Source of the DNA: Oscillospiraceae bacterium
GTDB taxonomy: Bacteria; Bacillota; Clostridia; Oscillospirales; CAG-272
Assembly: GCA_015064885.1 (NCBI GenBank)
Contig: SVRJ01000004.1
Coordinates: 1 to 64,000 of the forward strand
Length of the DNA: 64,000 bases
Direction of reading: 5' to 3'
The translations under genes were made by a program, and so were the position numbers. Numbering within the stretch: the first letter of the stretch is position 1; each line of letters opens with the position of its first letter. Positions 1-9,078 of the stretch are shown here, piece after piece. The notes under the pieces are model-generated. The model was not told the origin of the DNA and searched no databases. It worked only from the letters and a program-made list of their open reading frames with translations.

Positions 1-380
1 TCATATCTGTAAATCGTATGATTTACCATCAAAAAGCAATGTGCATCACTCACCCAAAATACTTCAATATCAGACGTTTCATCAGAAATGCTTTTGGGGG
101 TAATGTTCACAGTTCGGGTAATGTTATCCGTGTTGTAGTTATAATCCTTTTCACCGCCGCGGACGTATCCATCGCTTTTCAAAGTTTCCAGAAATTCATC
201 ACAGTGAAGATTGTTCGTCGCATTATAATCCGGAATAAAATAGCCTGTTTCGCTCTGTGTGTTTTTGCTTGGGTTGTTGGTTTCATTTGAAGTACTTGCC
301 TCTGTTCTTCTATCCGAAGAGCAACCCGCCAATGCCAGCATGAATGTCACCGATAAAATAAATGCTATAAGTTTTTTCAC
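1..380 (-). CDS. Small secreted lipoprotein, 3' end cut by window edge
   Basis: Not in the ORF track because it starts with GTG and runs off the window. Reading the minus strand from the GTG at 380-378 gives a clear lipoprotein signal peptide (MKKLIAFILSVTFMLALAGC) with lipobox LAGC at residues 17-20, then a Ser/Thr/Asn-rich linker and a soluble stretch that stays open to base 1 (about 126 codons). A good ribosome binding site (AAGGAGG) lies 8 bases upstream. The mature part is not recognised; it should be a membrane-anchored extracytoplasmic protein. The dispersed 97-bp repeat begins directly upstream, so its promoter may lie in or beyond the repeat. Confidence 0.75.
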   Translation of the reverse strand, partial: MKKLIAFILSVTFMLALAGCSSDRRTEASTSNETNNPSKNTQSETGYFIPDYNATNNLHCDEFLETLKSDGYVRGGEKDYNYNTDNITRTVNITPKSISDETSDIEVFWVSDAHCFLMVNHTIYRY

Positions 381-397
381 TTTGAAAGCCTCCTTTA

Positions 398-494
398 TCA
401 AATTCTTATTTATCGTTCTCTTTTATCGCCTATTTCGCATTTGTATTACGGCGTTGCAAGCAACGATAGCTTCGGGCAAAGCCCATACCCCTAA
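398..494 (+). repeat. 97-bp dispersed repeat, copy A
   Basis: This stretch matches 34394-34490 in inverted orientation over 97 bases with only a few mismatches; both contain TTGCAAGCAACGATAGCTTC. It lies directly upstream of the lipoprotein gene. It codes for nothing plausible, although it yields an ORF-track peptide containing ITALQATIASGKAHTPK on both occasions. It is best read as a non-autonomous mobile or interspersed element. Confidence 0.85.
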
Positions 495-507
495 AGTAAC
501 ACGCATC

Positions 508-608
508 CCAAGGCTCTCCCTTTGGACTCCCGCGATAGCGGGTGAGAGGGGAATTGTTCGCCCTCTCCGTCGGCTACGCCGCCACCTCTCCCAAAGGGAG
601 AGGCTTTT
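508..608. repeat. About 100-bp imperfect palindrome (MITE-like)
   Basis: The ends AAGGCTCTCCCTTTGG and CCAAAGGGAGAGGCTTT are inverted repeats of about 16 bases enclosing a GC-rich core that itself folds (CCCGCGATAGCGGG, TCGGCTACGCCG). The element abuts the 97-bp repeat and may be part of the same composite unit. A terminator-like role cannot be excluded because the right arm is followed by TTTTTG. Confidence 0.6.
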
Positions 609-648
609 TGTTAGCCCCATTATAACACAAATTTGCTGAGAAAGCAAG

Positions 649-765
649 AGTGATATTCCGACTTCGTCGGAGTGATATTATCGCTGTCGCAATAGTGATA
701 TTGAAGCCTTACGGCTTCAGTGATATTCTATTCGCCCATAAACTCGCGAAGCGAATACCGCACGG
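649..765. repeat. AGTGATATT repeat array with hairpin spacers
   Basis: The 9-mer AGTGATATT occurs at 649, 671, 694 and 719, so the spacing is 22-25 bases. Spacers one and three are small perfect hairpins (CCGACTTCGTCGG; GAAGCCTTACGGCTTC), the second is a weaker palindrome, and a longer CTATTCGCC...GGCGAATAG stem follows to about 778. This regular unit-plus-palindrome structure is non-coding and is not a CRISPR, since the spacers are short and self-complementary. Confidence 0.65.
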
Positions 766-780
766 TGGGGCGAATAGAAC

Positions 781-812
781 TGGCGTGATACTCAGTCAAG
801 AGTATCACGCCA
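781..812. repeat. Perfect 13-bp inverted repeat hairpin
   Basis: TGGCGTGATACTC and its exact complement GAGTATCACGCCA flank a 6-base loop. The hairpin sits just past the 3' end of the minus-strand solute-binding lipoprotein gene and closes the repeat-rich gap. It has no convincing T-tract on the minus strand, so an end-of-transcript processing or stability role is more likely than classical termination. Confidence 0.6.
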
Positions 813-853
813 ACCGGATGCATTTTGTTTTAGTTTATTTTCCTTATACAATA

Positions 854-2539
854 TCACTCGGAATCAACGTAACCCATCTGCTTAAGCCAAGCATAGTAAG
901 CTGCGTAAGGAGAAAGGAGACCGTCTGTAGGAAGGTCATCAACCCAACGAATGTTGAGGTTACTGATCTCTGCGTCTACTCTGGATTCGTCGATAACCGC
1001 CTGAAGCTCTTCGGAGTTCTTGCAAGCGGCAAGCTTATCTGCGTACTTCTTGGAGATAGCGTTTGCCTGCTCAATAATTTCGAAGTTGGTCTCTTCAGGG
1101 TTAAGGAATACGTTGATGGAGGGGTAGAGGGCAGCGTCAACGTTCTGCTGTCTCATGTAGTCGATGTTTGCAGGATCGATTCCCTCTTCAGCGTGAGCGA
1201 TAAGGACGTTACCTGTCTTGTTTACATCCATCATGTAATCCTGGTTAAGTCTCTTGAGGATGCCTGTCTTTGCGTCTATTGTGTAATGTACGCCTTCAAT
1301 ACCGTACTGAACAATATTTCTGAGCTCAACATCTGTATTCATGAGAGAAATGACCTCCATACATCTGTTGGTTCTTGTTGTATCGTCAGCCATATTGGAG
1401 AATACACCGAACATATTCTCGTAAACGGAGTCGGGAGTCATCTTAGGATATTCTACAACGATAACCTCGTAGTCTTCTCTGTAGTCAATAACGTCTGCTT
1501 CGTTACCCTTAACAAATCCTACTGCAAATTCCTGACCTTCGCTAAGCTTATCGGAAACGTAGTTCTTATCCTTAAGCTTCTGAATGAGCTGAAGCTGTGT
1601 TCCGTAAGAGGAAGTAAGTGTTTTACCAAATCCGAGAACGGTATTCTCAGCGAGCTGAAGAGGCATAGCAGAACCGAAAACCGAGAACTGTGAAGGAACA
1701 AGCTTATAAGTCTTGAGACCGTTTTCTTCACCAAGCTCATAAGACCAGTTGTGAACGTTGATCGGCTGAGGGTTACCGAATATGGGGAGAACGGCTTTCT
1801 CATACTTAGCTATATCTTCAATGAAGGCTTCAGCGTTGGAAAGACTCGTCCAGTTTGCCATAGCTGCGGAGTACTGATACTTTTCTGCAAGCTCTTTATT
1901 AACGAGCATGTAGGTATAGTCACCTGCAATGTTATTGTTGGGAACCGCATATGTGATCTCGTTGTACTTCATAGCTGTAAGATACTCGGGGAATATGTAG
2001 TCGTTGAGTATCTTTGCACCTGTGGAAAGTGCTGTGTCAAGCTTTGCAAGATATCCGCTCTCGATGAAATGAGAATACATAGCAGCACCGCTGAGGTACA
2101 TGATATCTACCTGATTCTCTTTGATCTCGGGATACTTGAATTCGCTGTAGCCGTACTCTTCGTTTATGATAGTTTCTTCTTCAACAGCTGTTGTCTCGTC
2201 TCCGGAGGGAGCTTCGGTAACAGGCTCGTCTGTGTTGATTATCTTATCTATCATAGTTGTAAGAGCTGTGTAGTACTCTTCTTCCGAATAATATCTGAGG
2301 TCTACGCGTGTTTTATATTTTGCTTCTGTAATTGCGTTGAAAGCATCTTCGATAAGCTTCTCTGTCTCTGCGCTTACGGGTGCCTCGGAAACGAGGGTTA
2401 TAACGAGAGAGAACGGAGTTCTGTATTCAGCTGCAGTCTGCGGGTTCTCTTCCTTCTTACAAGACGTAAGAACGACAGATGAAAGCATAACAACGCACAA
2501 AATAAATGCTAAAAGCTTTTTAAGTGTATTTTTTTTCAT
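854..2539 (-). CDS. Extracellular solute-binding lipoprotein (family 1-like)
   Basis: 561 aa. The first 27 residues form a lipoprotein signal peptide ending LTSC (Cys27), followed by a charged linker. The length, the mixed alpha/beta pattern and segments such as VDIMYLSGAAMYSHFIESGYL and AVPNNNIAGDYTYMLVNKEL fit family 1 (sugar/oligosaccharide-type) ABC substrate-binding proteins. The acidic insert at about residues 105-130 (EAPSGDETTAVEEE) is unusual and probably a surface loop. No permease or ATPase gene is adjacent, so it is an orphan binding protein here. The start is well supported by a GGAGG site 10 bases upstream. The ligand cannot be predicted. Confidence 0.8.
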   Translation of the reverse strand: MKKNTLKKLLAFILCVVMLSSVVLTSCKKEENPQTAAEYRTPFSLVITLVSEAPVSAETEKLIEDAFNAITEAKYKTRVDLRYYSEEEYYTALTTMIDKIINTDEPVTEAPSGDETTAVEEETIINEEYGYSEFKYPEIKENQVDIMYLSGAAMYSHFIESGYLAKLDTALSTGAKILNDYIFPEYLTAMKYNEITYAVPNNNIAGDYTYMLVNKELAEKYQYSAAMANWTSLSNAEAFIEDIAKYEKAVLPIFGNPQPINVHNWSYELGEENGLKTYKLVPSQFSVFGSAMPLQLAENTVLGFGKTLTSSYGTQLQLIQKLKDKNYVSDKLSEGQEFAVGFVKGNEADVIDYREDYEVIVVEYPKMTPDSVYENMFGVFSNMADDTTRTNRCMEVISLMNTDVELRNIVQYGIEGVHYTIDAKTGILKRLNQDYMMDVNKTGNVLIAHAEEGIDPANIDYMRQQNVDAALYPSINVFLNPEETNFEIIEQANAISKKYADKLAACKNSEELQAVIDESRVDAEISNLNIRWVDDLPTDGLLSPYAAYYAWLKQMGYVDSE

Positions 2540-2643
2540 TGTAATAAGCTCCTCCTAAGCATGGCTCTTTATACTTATAATATTTTACATCAAAACTCGT
2601 CAAAAGTCAAGAGTCTTTTTTTGAACAATTATTAAACACGAGG

Positions 2644-2682
2644 TGGCGGTTTTATAAAAAACCGCTTTTTATTGTGTATCAT
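2644..2682. terminator. Hairpin with T-run on plus strand
   Basis: GGCGGTTTT and AAAACCGC form a stem followed by TTTTTATTG when read on plus. It lies between the lipoprotein gene and the 3' end of rpoD, both on minus, so the orientation of the T-run does not suit the rpoD message. It may act poorly in both directions. Confidence 0.35.
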
Positions 2683-2776
2683 TCACAAATACGGGCGTCT
2701 TGTTTTGTACACAATGCCGTATATTTCGGCTTTATATACAATTATAAGGCATTAAATTTGTGAATAAGTCACAAAC

Positions 2777-3832
2777 TTAATCCAAAAATCCTTTAAGGTG
2801 TCTTGCTCTGCTGGGATGACGGAGCTTTCTGAGTGCTTTTGCTTCGATCTGTCTTATTCTTTCTCTTGTGATCTGGAATTCCTGACCTACCTCTTCAAGA
2901 GTTCTTGTCTTTCCGTCGATAAGGCCGAATCTGAGTCTTATAACCTTAGCCTCTCTGGGGGTGAGCGTTTCAAGCTCCTTCTCTATCACCTCGCGGAGGA
3001 TAGTCTGGCTTGCGGCATCGTTGGGAGCGGGTGTATCCTCATCGGGAATGAAATCTCCGAGGTGGCTGTCCTCTTCCTCACCGATAGGTGTTTCGAGAGA
3101 AACGGGATCCTGAGCTATCTTTATGATCTCGCGGACCTTATCTGTGGTCATACCCATCTTAGCCGCGATCTCATCAGCGGTAGGCTCACGTCCGAGCTCC
3201 TGTATCATTTCTCTCTGGTAGCGCGATACCTTATGGATAGTCTCTACCATATGGACCGGGATACGGATGGTTCTCGCCTGATCTGCTATAGCTCTTGTAA
3301 TAGCCTGCCTTATCCACCACGTAGCGTACGTGGAGAATTTGAATCCCATATTGGGGTCAAACTTTTCTACGGCTTTCATAAGACCGAGGTTACCCTCCTG
3401 AATAAGGTCAAGGAAGAACATACCCTTGTTTACGTATCTCTTTGCGATACTTACGACAAGACGGAGGTTGGCAACGACGAGCTTTTCTCTCGCAGCCTCA
3501 TCGCCCTGCATCATCTTCTCGGCAAGCTCCTTCTCCTCGTCCTGGCTGAGAAGCTCTATCTTACCGATCTCCTTAAGATACATACGTACCGGGTCGTCTA
3601 TAGCAAGTCCATCCTGCTCGAGAACTCTTTCTATGCTGTCGGAGTGCATGATCCTTTCAAGGTCGGATTCGAGCTGGAGCATCTCGCTTGTTGTCGGGAT
3701 ATCAGAGCTTTCTCCGATATCTGAAAATACCTCTGAGTCTATGAAAGAAAAATCGTCGCTTATTCCGTCGTCAACGACTGTTTCGCTTTCTATTATCGGA
3801 GATATGTCAATATTTTCTTCGGGATTATACAT
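2777..3832 (-). CDS. rpoD: Primary sigma factor (sigma-70/SigA)
   Basis: 351 aa, close to the usual length for Firmicutes SigA. It directs core RNA polymerase to housekeeping promoters. After an acidic N-terminus come region 1.2 ([16 protein letters not shown]), region 2 ([27 protein letters not shown] and [20 protein letters not shown], the -10 reader), region 3 and region 4 with the -35 helix-turn-helix ([28 protein letters not shown]). It is preceded by dnaG and dgt on the same strand, the classic macromolecular-synthesis arrangement of dnaG-rpoD. The gap to dnaG is only about 60 bases. The many TTGACA-N17-TATAAT promoters in the window are what this factor should read. Confidence 0.97.
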   Translation of the reverse strand: MYNPEENIDISPIIESETVVDDGISDDFSFIDSEVFSDIGESSDIPTTSEMLQLESDLERIMHSDSIERVLEQDGLAIDDPVRMYLKEIGKIELLSQDEEKELAEKMMQGDEAAREKLVVANLRLVVSIAKRYVNKGMFFLDLIQEGNLGLMKAVEKFDPNMGFKFSTYATWWIRQAITRAIADQARTIRIPVHMVETIHKVSRYQREMIQELGREPTADEIAAKMGMTTDKVREIIKIAQDPVSLETPIGEEEDSHLGDFIPDEDTPAPNDAASQTILREVIEKELETLTPREAKVIRLRFGLIDGKTRTLEEVGQEFQITRERIRQIEAKALRKLRHPSRARHLKGFLD

Positions 3833-3891
3833 TTAAAATTCCTTTCCGCATATGTAAAATGCTTTGAAATATAAGTTCCTTGGTTTTACGT

Positions 3892-5646
3892 TCAGAGTCC
3901 CATTCGCTTTCTCGCCGCAGCTATCGGGTCCTCGCACGTGTCTGTTTCCTGCTTAAGCGTTTTAAGTGCCTCGAGCATCACCTGCACACCGTTTGCAGAG
4001 AGCTGTTCCCTGCTATGGTATATAGAATAAACTCTCGCGAACTCATCGGGGGTATACCCTTCTTCGATAAGTGCGAGTGAAAATCCGTGATCGGAATGCT
4101 GAAGCTCGACTATCCGGCGAAAAAGCTCTCTTGAAAACTCGGAGAAGAAATCCTCTTCTCTTATTGCGTCGCTGTTTTTCTCAAGATACTTTCTCGCGTC
4201 CTCGTCAAGCAGAAGAACTCCGAGTATCGTCTCCTCCGCTCTGACTGCGGCGGGATTCTTGGATGCTTCCTTATTGACGTTGTCGCCAAGCATCATTATC
4301 GACCTGTCAGCCTCTTTTTTCAGATCGTCACGCTGTTTTTTTCCGTTGTACGAGCGTTTCCTTTCAACGTCCGAGCGAAGGCTGTCTGCGGGAATATTCA
4401 GCCGTTTGGATATATCAGCTATATAAAGCTCTCTCGCAACGCCCGAATGATACGTGGCTATTACCGAGCAAAGCTTATCGGCGGCCTTTATCTTCTGATC
4501 GGGTATCTCCGTATCGAAGGATGCAAGCAAAGCATCGCGCTTGTAGTCAAAATCGGATACGCTGCTGTTTATAAGTCCTTCGAATCTGATCCTGCCGAAT
4601 TTTTTGATATATTCGTCCGGGTCCTTGGCTCCGTTCATCTGAAGCATGCGTACCTCAAGCCCTGCCGATGCGAGGATGGCAGATGCTCTGCTTGACGCCG
4701 TACGTCCCGCTTCGTCACTGTCGTAGGCGATGATCACCTTCTTGGTATATCTCGCCATAACTCTCGCCTGCTCCTCGGTGAGCGCGGTTCCGAGAGTAGC
4801 CACCGCAGATTCAAACCCTGCGGCGTGTACCGCGATAACGTCCATATATCCCTCACAGAGGATGAGCTGATCCTCGCACTTGTTTTTGGCAAAATTGAGT
4901 GCAAACAGATTTCTGCTCTTTTTGAACGCAGCGGTATCCGAGGTGTTAAGGTATTTCGGCTTTGAGTCGTCCATGACACGTCCGCCGAAGCCTATTATTC
5001 CGCCCGCGGTATCTATTATCGGGAAGATAACGCGATTACGGAAATAGTCATAATATCTGCCGTTTTGACTTTTTCCGCACAGGAAAGCAAAATGAAGCTC
5101 TTCCTCGGTATATCCGAGGCTTTTCATATGCTTTGTGAGAGAAGAAAAGTCATTCGGGGCAAATCCGAGTCCGAAATGGCGTATGGTGCTCATATCGAGC
5201 TTACGCTCATCGCGGAGATATCTCATTCCGACAGCTCCTATCCTCTCATCGAAGAGGCACTGTCTGAAGAATTTTGCGGCATCGAGGTTCATCTGAAGCA
5301 CCCGTTTTTTGCTCGGGCGGTTATCATCTTTATCACCGTATTCCCTGTCCTGAGGAAGCTGTATTCCCGAGCGCTCGGCAAGATTTTCAAGAGCCTCGTA
5401 ATATGTCAGGTTCTCCATTCTCGAGATAAATGTGATCGCACTTCCTCCGGCGCCACAACCGAAGCAATAAAAGCTTTTAGTGTTCGGATAGACTACGAAG
5501 GACGGAGTTTTCTCGTTATGAAACGGGCAAAGCCCCATATAACGTGAGCCTGCCTTTTTGAGATTGACGTACGAAGAAACAACGTCCTCTATAGGGTTTT
5601 TAAAAATTATCTCATCCACTATTTCGGGTGGGATCCTTTTACTCAT
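3892..5646 (-). CDS. dnaG: DNA primase
   Basis: 584 aa, typical for DnaG. It makes RNA primers for replication and binds the replicative helicase. The N-terminal CHC2 zinc finger is clear (GLCPFHNEKTPSF...YCFGCGAGG, about residues 38-67). The TOPRIM core holds the metal motifs LCEGYMDVIA and AYDSDEAGR (about residues 260-315). The C-terminal part after about residue 430 is the poorly conserved helicase-binding region. The start codon overlaps the dgt stop as TAATG, and the ribosome binding site GGAGG lies within the last codons of dgt, so translation is probably coupled. Confidence 0.97.
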   Translation of the reverse strand: MSKRIPPEIVDEIIFKNPIEDVVSSYVNLKKAGSRYMGLCPFHNEKTPSFVVYPNTKSFYCFGCGAGGSAITFISRMENLTYYEALENLAERSGIQLPQDREYGDKDDNRPSKKRVLQMNLDAAKFFRQCLFDERIGAVGMRYLRDERKLDMSTIRHFGLGFAPNDFSSLTKHMKSLGYTEEELHFAFLCGKSQNGRYYDYFRNRVIFPIIDTAGGIIGFGGRVMDDSKPKYLNTSDTAAFKKSRNLFALNFAKNKCEDQLILCEGYMDVIAVHAAGFESAVATLGTALTEEQARVMARYTKKVIIAYDSDEAGRTASSRASAILASAGLEVRMLQMNGAKDPDEYIKKFGRIRFEGLINSSVSDFDYKRDALLASFDTEIPDQKIKAADKLCSVIATYHSGVARELYIADISKRLNIPADSLRSDVERKRSYNGKKQRDDLKKEADRSIMMLGDNVNKEASKNPAAVRAEETILGVLLLDEDARKYLEKNSDAIREEDFFSEFSRELFRRIVELQHSDHGFSLALIEEGYTPDEFARVYSIYHSREQLSANGVQVMLEALKTLKQETDTCEDPIAAARKRMGL

Positions 5647-6650
5647 TATTTCCTCCAGACGTGAGGTATCATAAGCTCACGGTAAGTATCGATAGCGTAT
5701 CTGTCGGTCATTCCCGATATAAAATCGCAAACGCATCTTTCCTTTCCGTCCGTCTCTATCATCGAAAAGTAGGTGCGCGGCATTTTCTCAACGTTTTTGA
5801 GAAAATACTCGTAAAGTGAGCAGAGCAGGTTTTTGGCCTTATCCGACTCCCCTTTTACAACGGGATTTCTGTATACTCTTTCGAAAAGGAACGCGCGGAG
5901 ATCGTTCATAGCCTCTTGAACCTCAGGGTCCATTGATATCACCGGCTTATCAGCGCTGCATTTGATAAGAGACGTGACCATAGTATTGATCCTGTCGCCG
6001 TGTGAATATCCGAGCACCTTCCTGATCTTTTCGGGTATATCGTCCTCTGTCATGACTCCTCCCGAGCACGCATCGTCTATATCGTGATTGATATACGCTA
6101 TCCTATCGGCAAATTTAACTATAACGCCCTCGAGCGTCTGAGCCATATGGCTTCCCGTATGATTCACTATGCCGTCTCTGACCTCATACGTAAGGTTAAG
6201 TCCCTTTCCGCTTTTTTCGAGCTTCTCGACGACGCGCAGGCTCTGCTTATAGTGAGTGAAATCAGGAGAAAAGCACTCCTGCATAGCATCCTCGCCCGCA
6301 TGCCCGAAGGGTGTGTGCCCAAGGTCATGTCCAAGGGCTATCGACTCGCACAGGTCCTCGTTGAGTCTTATTGCTCTTGCGATTATCCTCGCTATCTGCG
6401 AGACCTCAAGCGTGTGCGTAAGTCTTGTTCTGTAATGATCGCCCGTAGGCGCAAGGAAGACCTGCGTCTTATGCATAAGTCTTCTGAATGATTGGCAATG
6501 TACTATTCTGTCACGGTCTCGTTGAAATTCGGTTCTGTTCTCACACGGCACGTAAGGATGGTCGCGCCCCTTTGTGTTCTCTGTCAGAAAAGCATACTTG
6601 GAAAGATTTTCACGCTCGCGGAGTAAAAAAAGATCGCATATGTTTCCCAT
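5646..6650 (-). CDS. dgt: dGTP triphosphohydrolase (HD domain)
   Basis: 334 aa. The HD-superfamily metal site is readable: H in TRLTHTLEVSQIA, the HD pair in ALGHDLGHTPFGHAGE, and a distal Asp in FADRIAYINHDIDDA. These, with the N-terminal RDRDRIVHCQSFRRL, mark the dGTPase family, which hydrolyses dGTP to deoxyguanosine and tripolyphosphate. It is the first gene of dgt-dnaG-rpoD, so nucleotide pool control and primer synthesis are transcribed together. The length fits the short (type 2) dGTPases of Clostridia. Confidence 0.9.
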   Translation of the reverse strand: MGNICDLFLLRERENLSKYAFLTENTKGRDHPYVPCENRTEFQRDRDRIVHCQSFRRLMHKTQVFLAPTGDHYRTRLTHTLEVSQIARIIARAIRLNEDLCESIALGHDLGHTPFGHAGEDAMQECFSPDFTHYKQSLRVVEKLEKSGKGLNLTYEVRDGIVNHTGSHMAQTLEGVIVKFADRIAYINHDIDDACSGGVMTEDDIPEKIRKVLGYSHGDRINTMVTSLIKCSADKPVISMDPEVQEAMNDLRAFLFERVYRNPVVKGESDKAKNLLCSLYEYFLKNVEKMPRTYFSMIETDGKERCVCDFISGMTDRYAIDTYRELMIPHVWRK

Positions 6651-6665
6651 TTCAATACCTCCGTT

Positions 6666-7301
6666 TTATATCTGTTCGCAGACACAGCCCCATTTTTCTC
6701 CCGTGAGAGAAACGCTCCAGCGGCCTGCGCTTATTTCGGTAAAGCTGTCGAGAAGAGTCTGTGCCTCGTCGCTTTTTACCGAAAAGCTGACTGTTACCGA
6801 ATCCGAATAGTCTGTTTCGGTATCTATGATATGATACGGCGCAAGCAGTTTACCGAGCTTCTGATAGTCGGAGTAGGAAAGCTTTATTTCAACTCCGGTA
6901 AATCTGTCAAACCTTTTTATTCCCGCCGCATCTATAGCTGCGGACGCTGCCTGCGTATACGCTCTCACAAGGCCTCCGGCTCCGAGAAGGGTTCCTCCGA
7001 AATATCTTGTTACGACCACACACGCACCGCATATTCCGCGTTTTGTTATGACCGAAAGGGTCGGCATTCCTCCGGTCCCCTGCGGCTCGCCGTCGTCAGA
7101 GTACCTCTGAGTAACTCCGTCCGGGAGCACGTAGGCCCATACGTTATGTCTTGCATCGTAGTATTCTTTTTTCTTGCTTTTGATGATCGCAAGCGCGTCA
7201 TCCTCCGAGCTTATCGGAGCGGCATAGCCGATGAATACCGAGTTTTTTTCCTCGTATTCGCCCTCGCCCGGACCGTTCAGCGTAACAAAATTCTCATTCA
7301 T
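6666..7301 (-). CDS. YigZ/IMPACT family protein
   Basis: 211 aa from the ATG at 7301; the ORF track starts 10 residues earlier, inside hflX. The motifs DARHNVWAYVL, RYSDDGEPQGTGGMP and VVTRYFGGTLLGAGGLVRAYT are diagnostic for the UPF0029/IMPACT N-terminal domain, followed by a ferredoxin-like C-terminal domain. The biochemical role in bacteria is unsettled; in eukaryotes IMPACT tunes Gcn2 signalling. The start overlaps the hflX stop (ATGAATGA), so the two are translationally coupled, hinting at a ribosome-related role. Confidence 0.9.
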   Translation of the reverse strand: MNENFVTLNGPGEGEYEEKNSVFIGYAAPISSEDDALAIIKSKKKEYYDARHNVWAYVLPDGVTQRYSDDGEPQGTGGMPTLSVITKRGICGACVVVTRYFGGTLLGAGGLVRAYTQAASAAIDAAGIKRFDRFTGVEIKLSYSDYQKLGKLLAPYHIIDTETDYSDSVTVSFSVKSDEAQTLLDSFTEISAGRWSVSLTGEKWGCVCEQI

Positions 7302-8577
7302 CCGCGCCCTCCGTGCTGACGTAGTCGGCAAGCATGCCCTTTACTCTCGCATCCACAAGTGCCGTAACCGTAGCGCCGTTCTCTCCGTAATCGACAGAAA
7401 CGACGACCGCCTCCTTATAGAGCAGATTGAGTGCCGAGAAGGCATCCGACGGTATCTTGAAGATCTCCTCAGTCCTTCCTTCGGAGACTATGCGCTGAAG
7501 TTTTTCGGACAGCTCATCGATGCCGCTCCCGGTCTTTGCGGAGATAAACACCGTATTTTGGTCGGTATTTTCTTCCGGAAACGTATCCGGTGTCAAGGTG
7601 TCGCATTTGTTATAAACAAGAAGCACCGGTTTATCGCCCGCACCGAGCGACTGAAGCGTATTTTGCGTGACCTCAAGTTTTTCACGGCATTCGGGGTCGG
7701 ACGCGTCGCAGACTATCATAAGGATATCGGCGTAGACCGCCTCATCGAGCGTAGACTTGAAGGCCTTGATAAGCTGGTGCGGAAGATTGCTGATAAAGCC
7801 TACCGTATCGGTTATCAGCACGTCCTCTCCATTCGGAAGCGTAAATCTGCGGGTAGTAGGATCGAGAGTAGCAAAAAGCTTATTCTGTACAAGTACCCCC
7901 GCTCCCGTAAGGCGATTGAGAAGAGTGGACTTTCCGGCATTGGTATATCCGACCACCGCTATTCTCGCTCTTGAAGACCTGTCTCTCGCCGCACGCATGG
8001 TGCGTCTCGTTCTGTCAAGCTCATCGAGAGATTCTTCAAGCGCGTGTATCCTGCGCTTTATATGACGTCGGTCGCTCTCGAGCTTTGACTCTCCGGGACC
8101 TCTCGTACCTATTCCGCCTCCGAGTCTTGACATCTCCACGCCCTTACCGCAAAGTCGCGGTGCAGAATACTTCAGCTGAGCAAGCTCAACCTGAAGCTTT
8201 CCCTCCCCCGTGACCGCATGAAGCGCGAATATATCGAGTATCAGCATCGTTCGGTCGATCACGACCACTCCGCCCAAAGCCTCGTCTATATTGCGTATCT
8301 GCGAGGGTGTAAGCTCTCTGTCGAAGATGACCGTATCAGCCTCGAGTGCCTCGCACATTTCAGCAAGCTCAAGAAGCTTTCCGCTTCCGATCACAGATGC
8401 GGCATTGGGCGTATCAAGCCTTTGAATAAGCTTGCCTACCACCCTTCCTCCGGCGGTATCCGTAAGCTGTTCAAGCTCCGCGAGACTGCTCTCAAAAGCG
8501 CGTTCATCCTCACCGTCGAGAAGGATCGCGACAAGCACGACGGACGACGACTGTATTTCGTTTTTTGGCAGCATCAC
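7294..8577 (-). CDS. hflX: Ribosome-associated GTPase HflX
   Basis: 427 aa, typical length. The N-terminal glycine-rich HflX domain has the linker motif GGIGTRGPGESKLESDRRHI, followed by a long helical segment and the G domain: G1 GYTNAGKST (about residue 210), G3 DTVGF, G4 NKCD and G5-like SAKTG. HflX binds the ribosome and helps split stalled or heat-damaged 70S particles. It ends in an overlap with the YigZ-family gene. The upstream region contains an AT-rich promoter-like stretch (TTATATTAT) around 8600. Confidence 0.95.
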   Translation of the reverse strand: MMLPKNEIQSSSVVLVAILLDGEDERAFESSLAELEQLTDTAGGRVVGKLIQRLDTPNAASVIGSGKLLELAEMCEALEADTVIFDRELTPSQIRNIDEALGGVVVIDRTMLILDIFALHAVTGEGKLQVELAQLKYSAPRLCGKGVEMSRLGGGIGTRGPGESKLESDRRHIKRRIHALEESLDELDRTRRTMRAARDRSSRARIAVVGYTNAGKSTLLNRLTGAGVLVQNKLFATLDPTTRRFTLPNGEDVLITDTVGFISNLPHQLIKAFKSTLDEAVYADILMIVCDASDPECREKLEVTQNTLQSLGAGDKPVLLVYNKCDTLTPDTFPEENTDQNTVFISAKTGSGIDELSEKLQRIVSEGRTEEIFKIPSDAFSALNLLYKEAVVVSVDYGENGATVTALVDARVKGMLADYVSTEGADE

Positions 8578-8685
8578 AGAACCTCCGAGAATAATAATTA
8601 TTATATTATCACGCGCGCACGCGTTAAATATTCACGCGGCCGATCCGCGTGCCGAAAAAAGCCTGTTTTCTACCGTAAAAATGGT

Positions 8686-8733
8686 AGCAAAACAAGGGCA
8701 ATAGCGTGTTTTCTTTCAACACGCTCTTGCCCG
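8686..8733 (-). terminator. Rho-independent terminator of rpmE
   Basis: Read on minus, a 15-bp stem (GGGCAAGAGCGTGTT with AACACGCTATTGCCC) is followed by TTGTTTTG. It lies 20 bases past the rpmE stop codon. Confidence 0.85.
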
Positions 8734-8751
8734 CAGCAGTAAAAACCGCTA

Positions 8752-8970
8752 TTATTTGCCGAGTGCATTACGTCTCTTATTGAACTTGTCAACTCTTCCT
8801 CCGGCATCGACAAACTTCTGCTTGCCTGTGAAGAAAGGATGGCACTTAGAGCAAATTTCAACCTTTATTTCATTGCCGCCGTTGGGATTTGTGGAACGTG
8901 TTGTAACGCTCTCGCCGCAGGCACATCTGATGGTAACTTCCTCGTACTTGGGATGGAGTCCTTCTTTCAT
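8752..8970 (-). CDS. rpmE: 50S ribosomal protein L31, zinc-binding form
   Basis: 72 aa from [12 protein letters not shown] at 8970; the ORF-track start 28 codons upstream has no family support. It retains the four zinc cysteines (CACG and [12 protein letters not shown]), so it is the C+ form rather than the zinc-free paralog that replaces it under zinc starvation. The signature [23 protein letters not shown] is complete. It is monocistronic, with its own strong terminator. Confidence 0.97.
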   Translation of the reverse strand: MKEGLHPKYEEVTIRCACGESVTTRSTNPNGGNEIKVEICSKCHPFFTGKQKFVDAGGRVDKFNKRRNALGK

Positions 8971-9078
8971 CGGGTTACACCTCACTTTGCTGAATTTTAG
9001 ATACCGTGTTATTATAACACGCAAATGTTTTTTTGTCAATAGAGATGTGTGCATTTTTGCGATTTTTTAAAACAGTGT

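Noticed and set aside
259-639. 126-aa ORF with ITALQATIASGKAHTPK, similar to the 111-aa minus ORF at 34168-34503
   Set aside because: The shared peptide is the translation of the 97-bp non-coding repeat, not a protein family.
649-765. AGTGATATT array as a CRISPR
   Set aside because: Repeat is only 9 bases and spacers are short and mostly palindromic.
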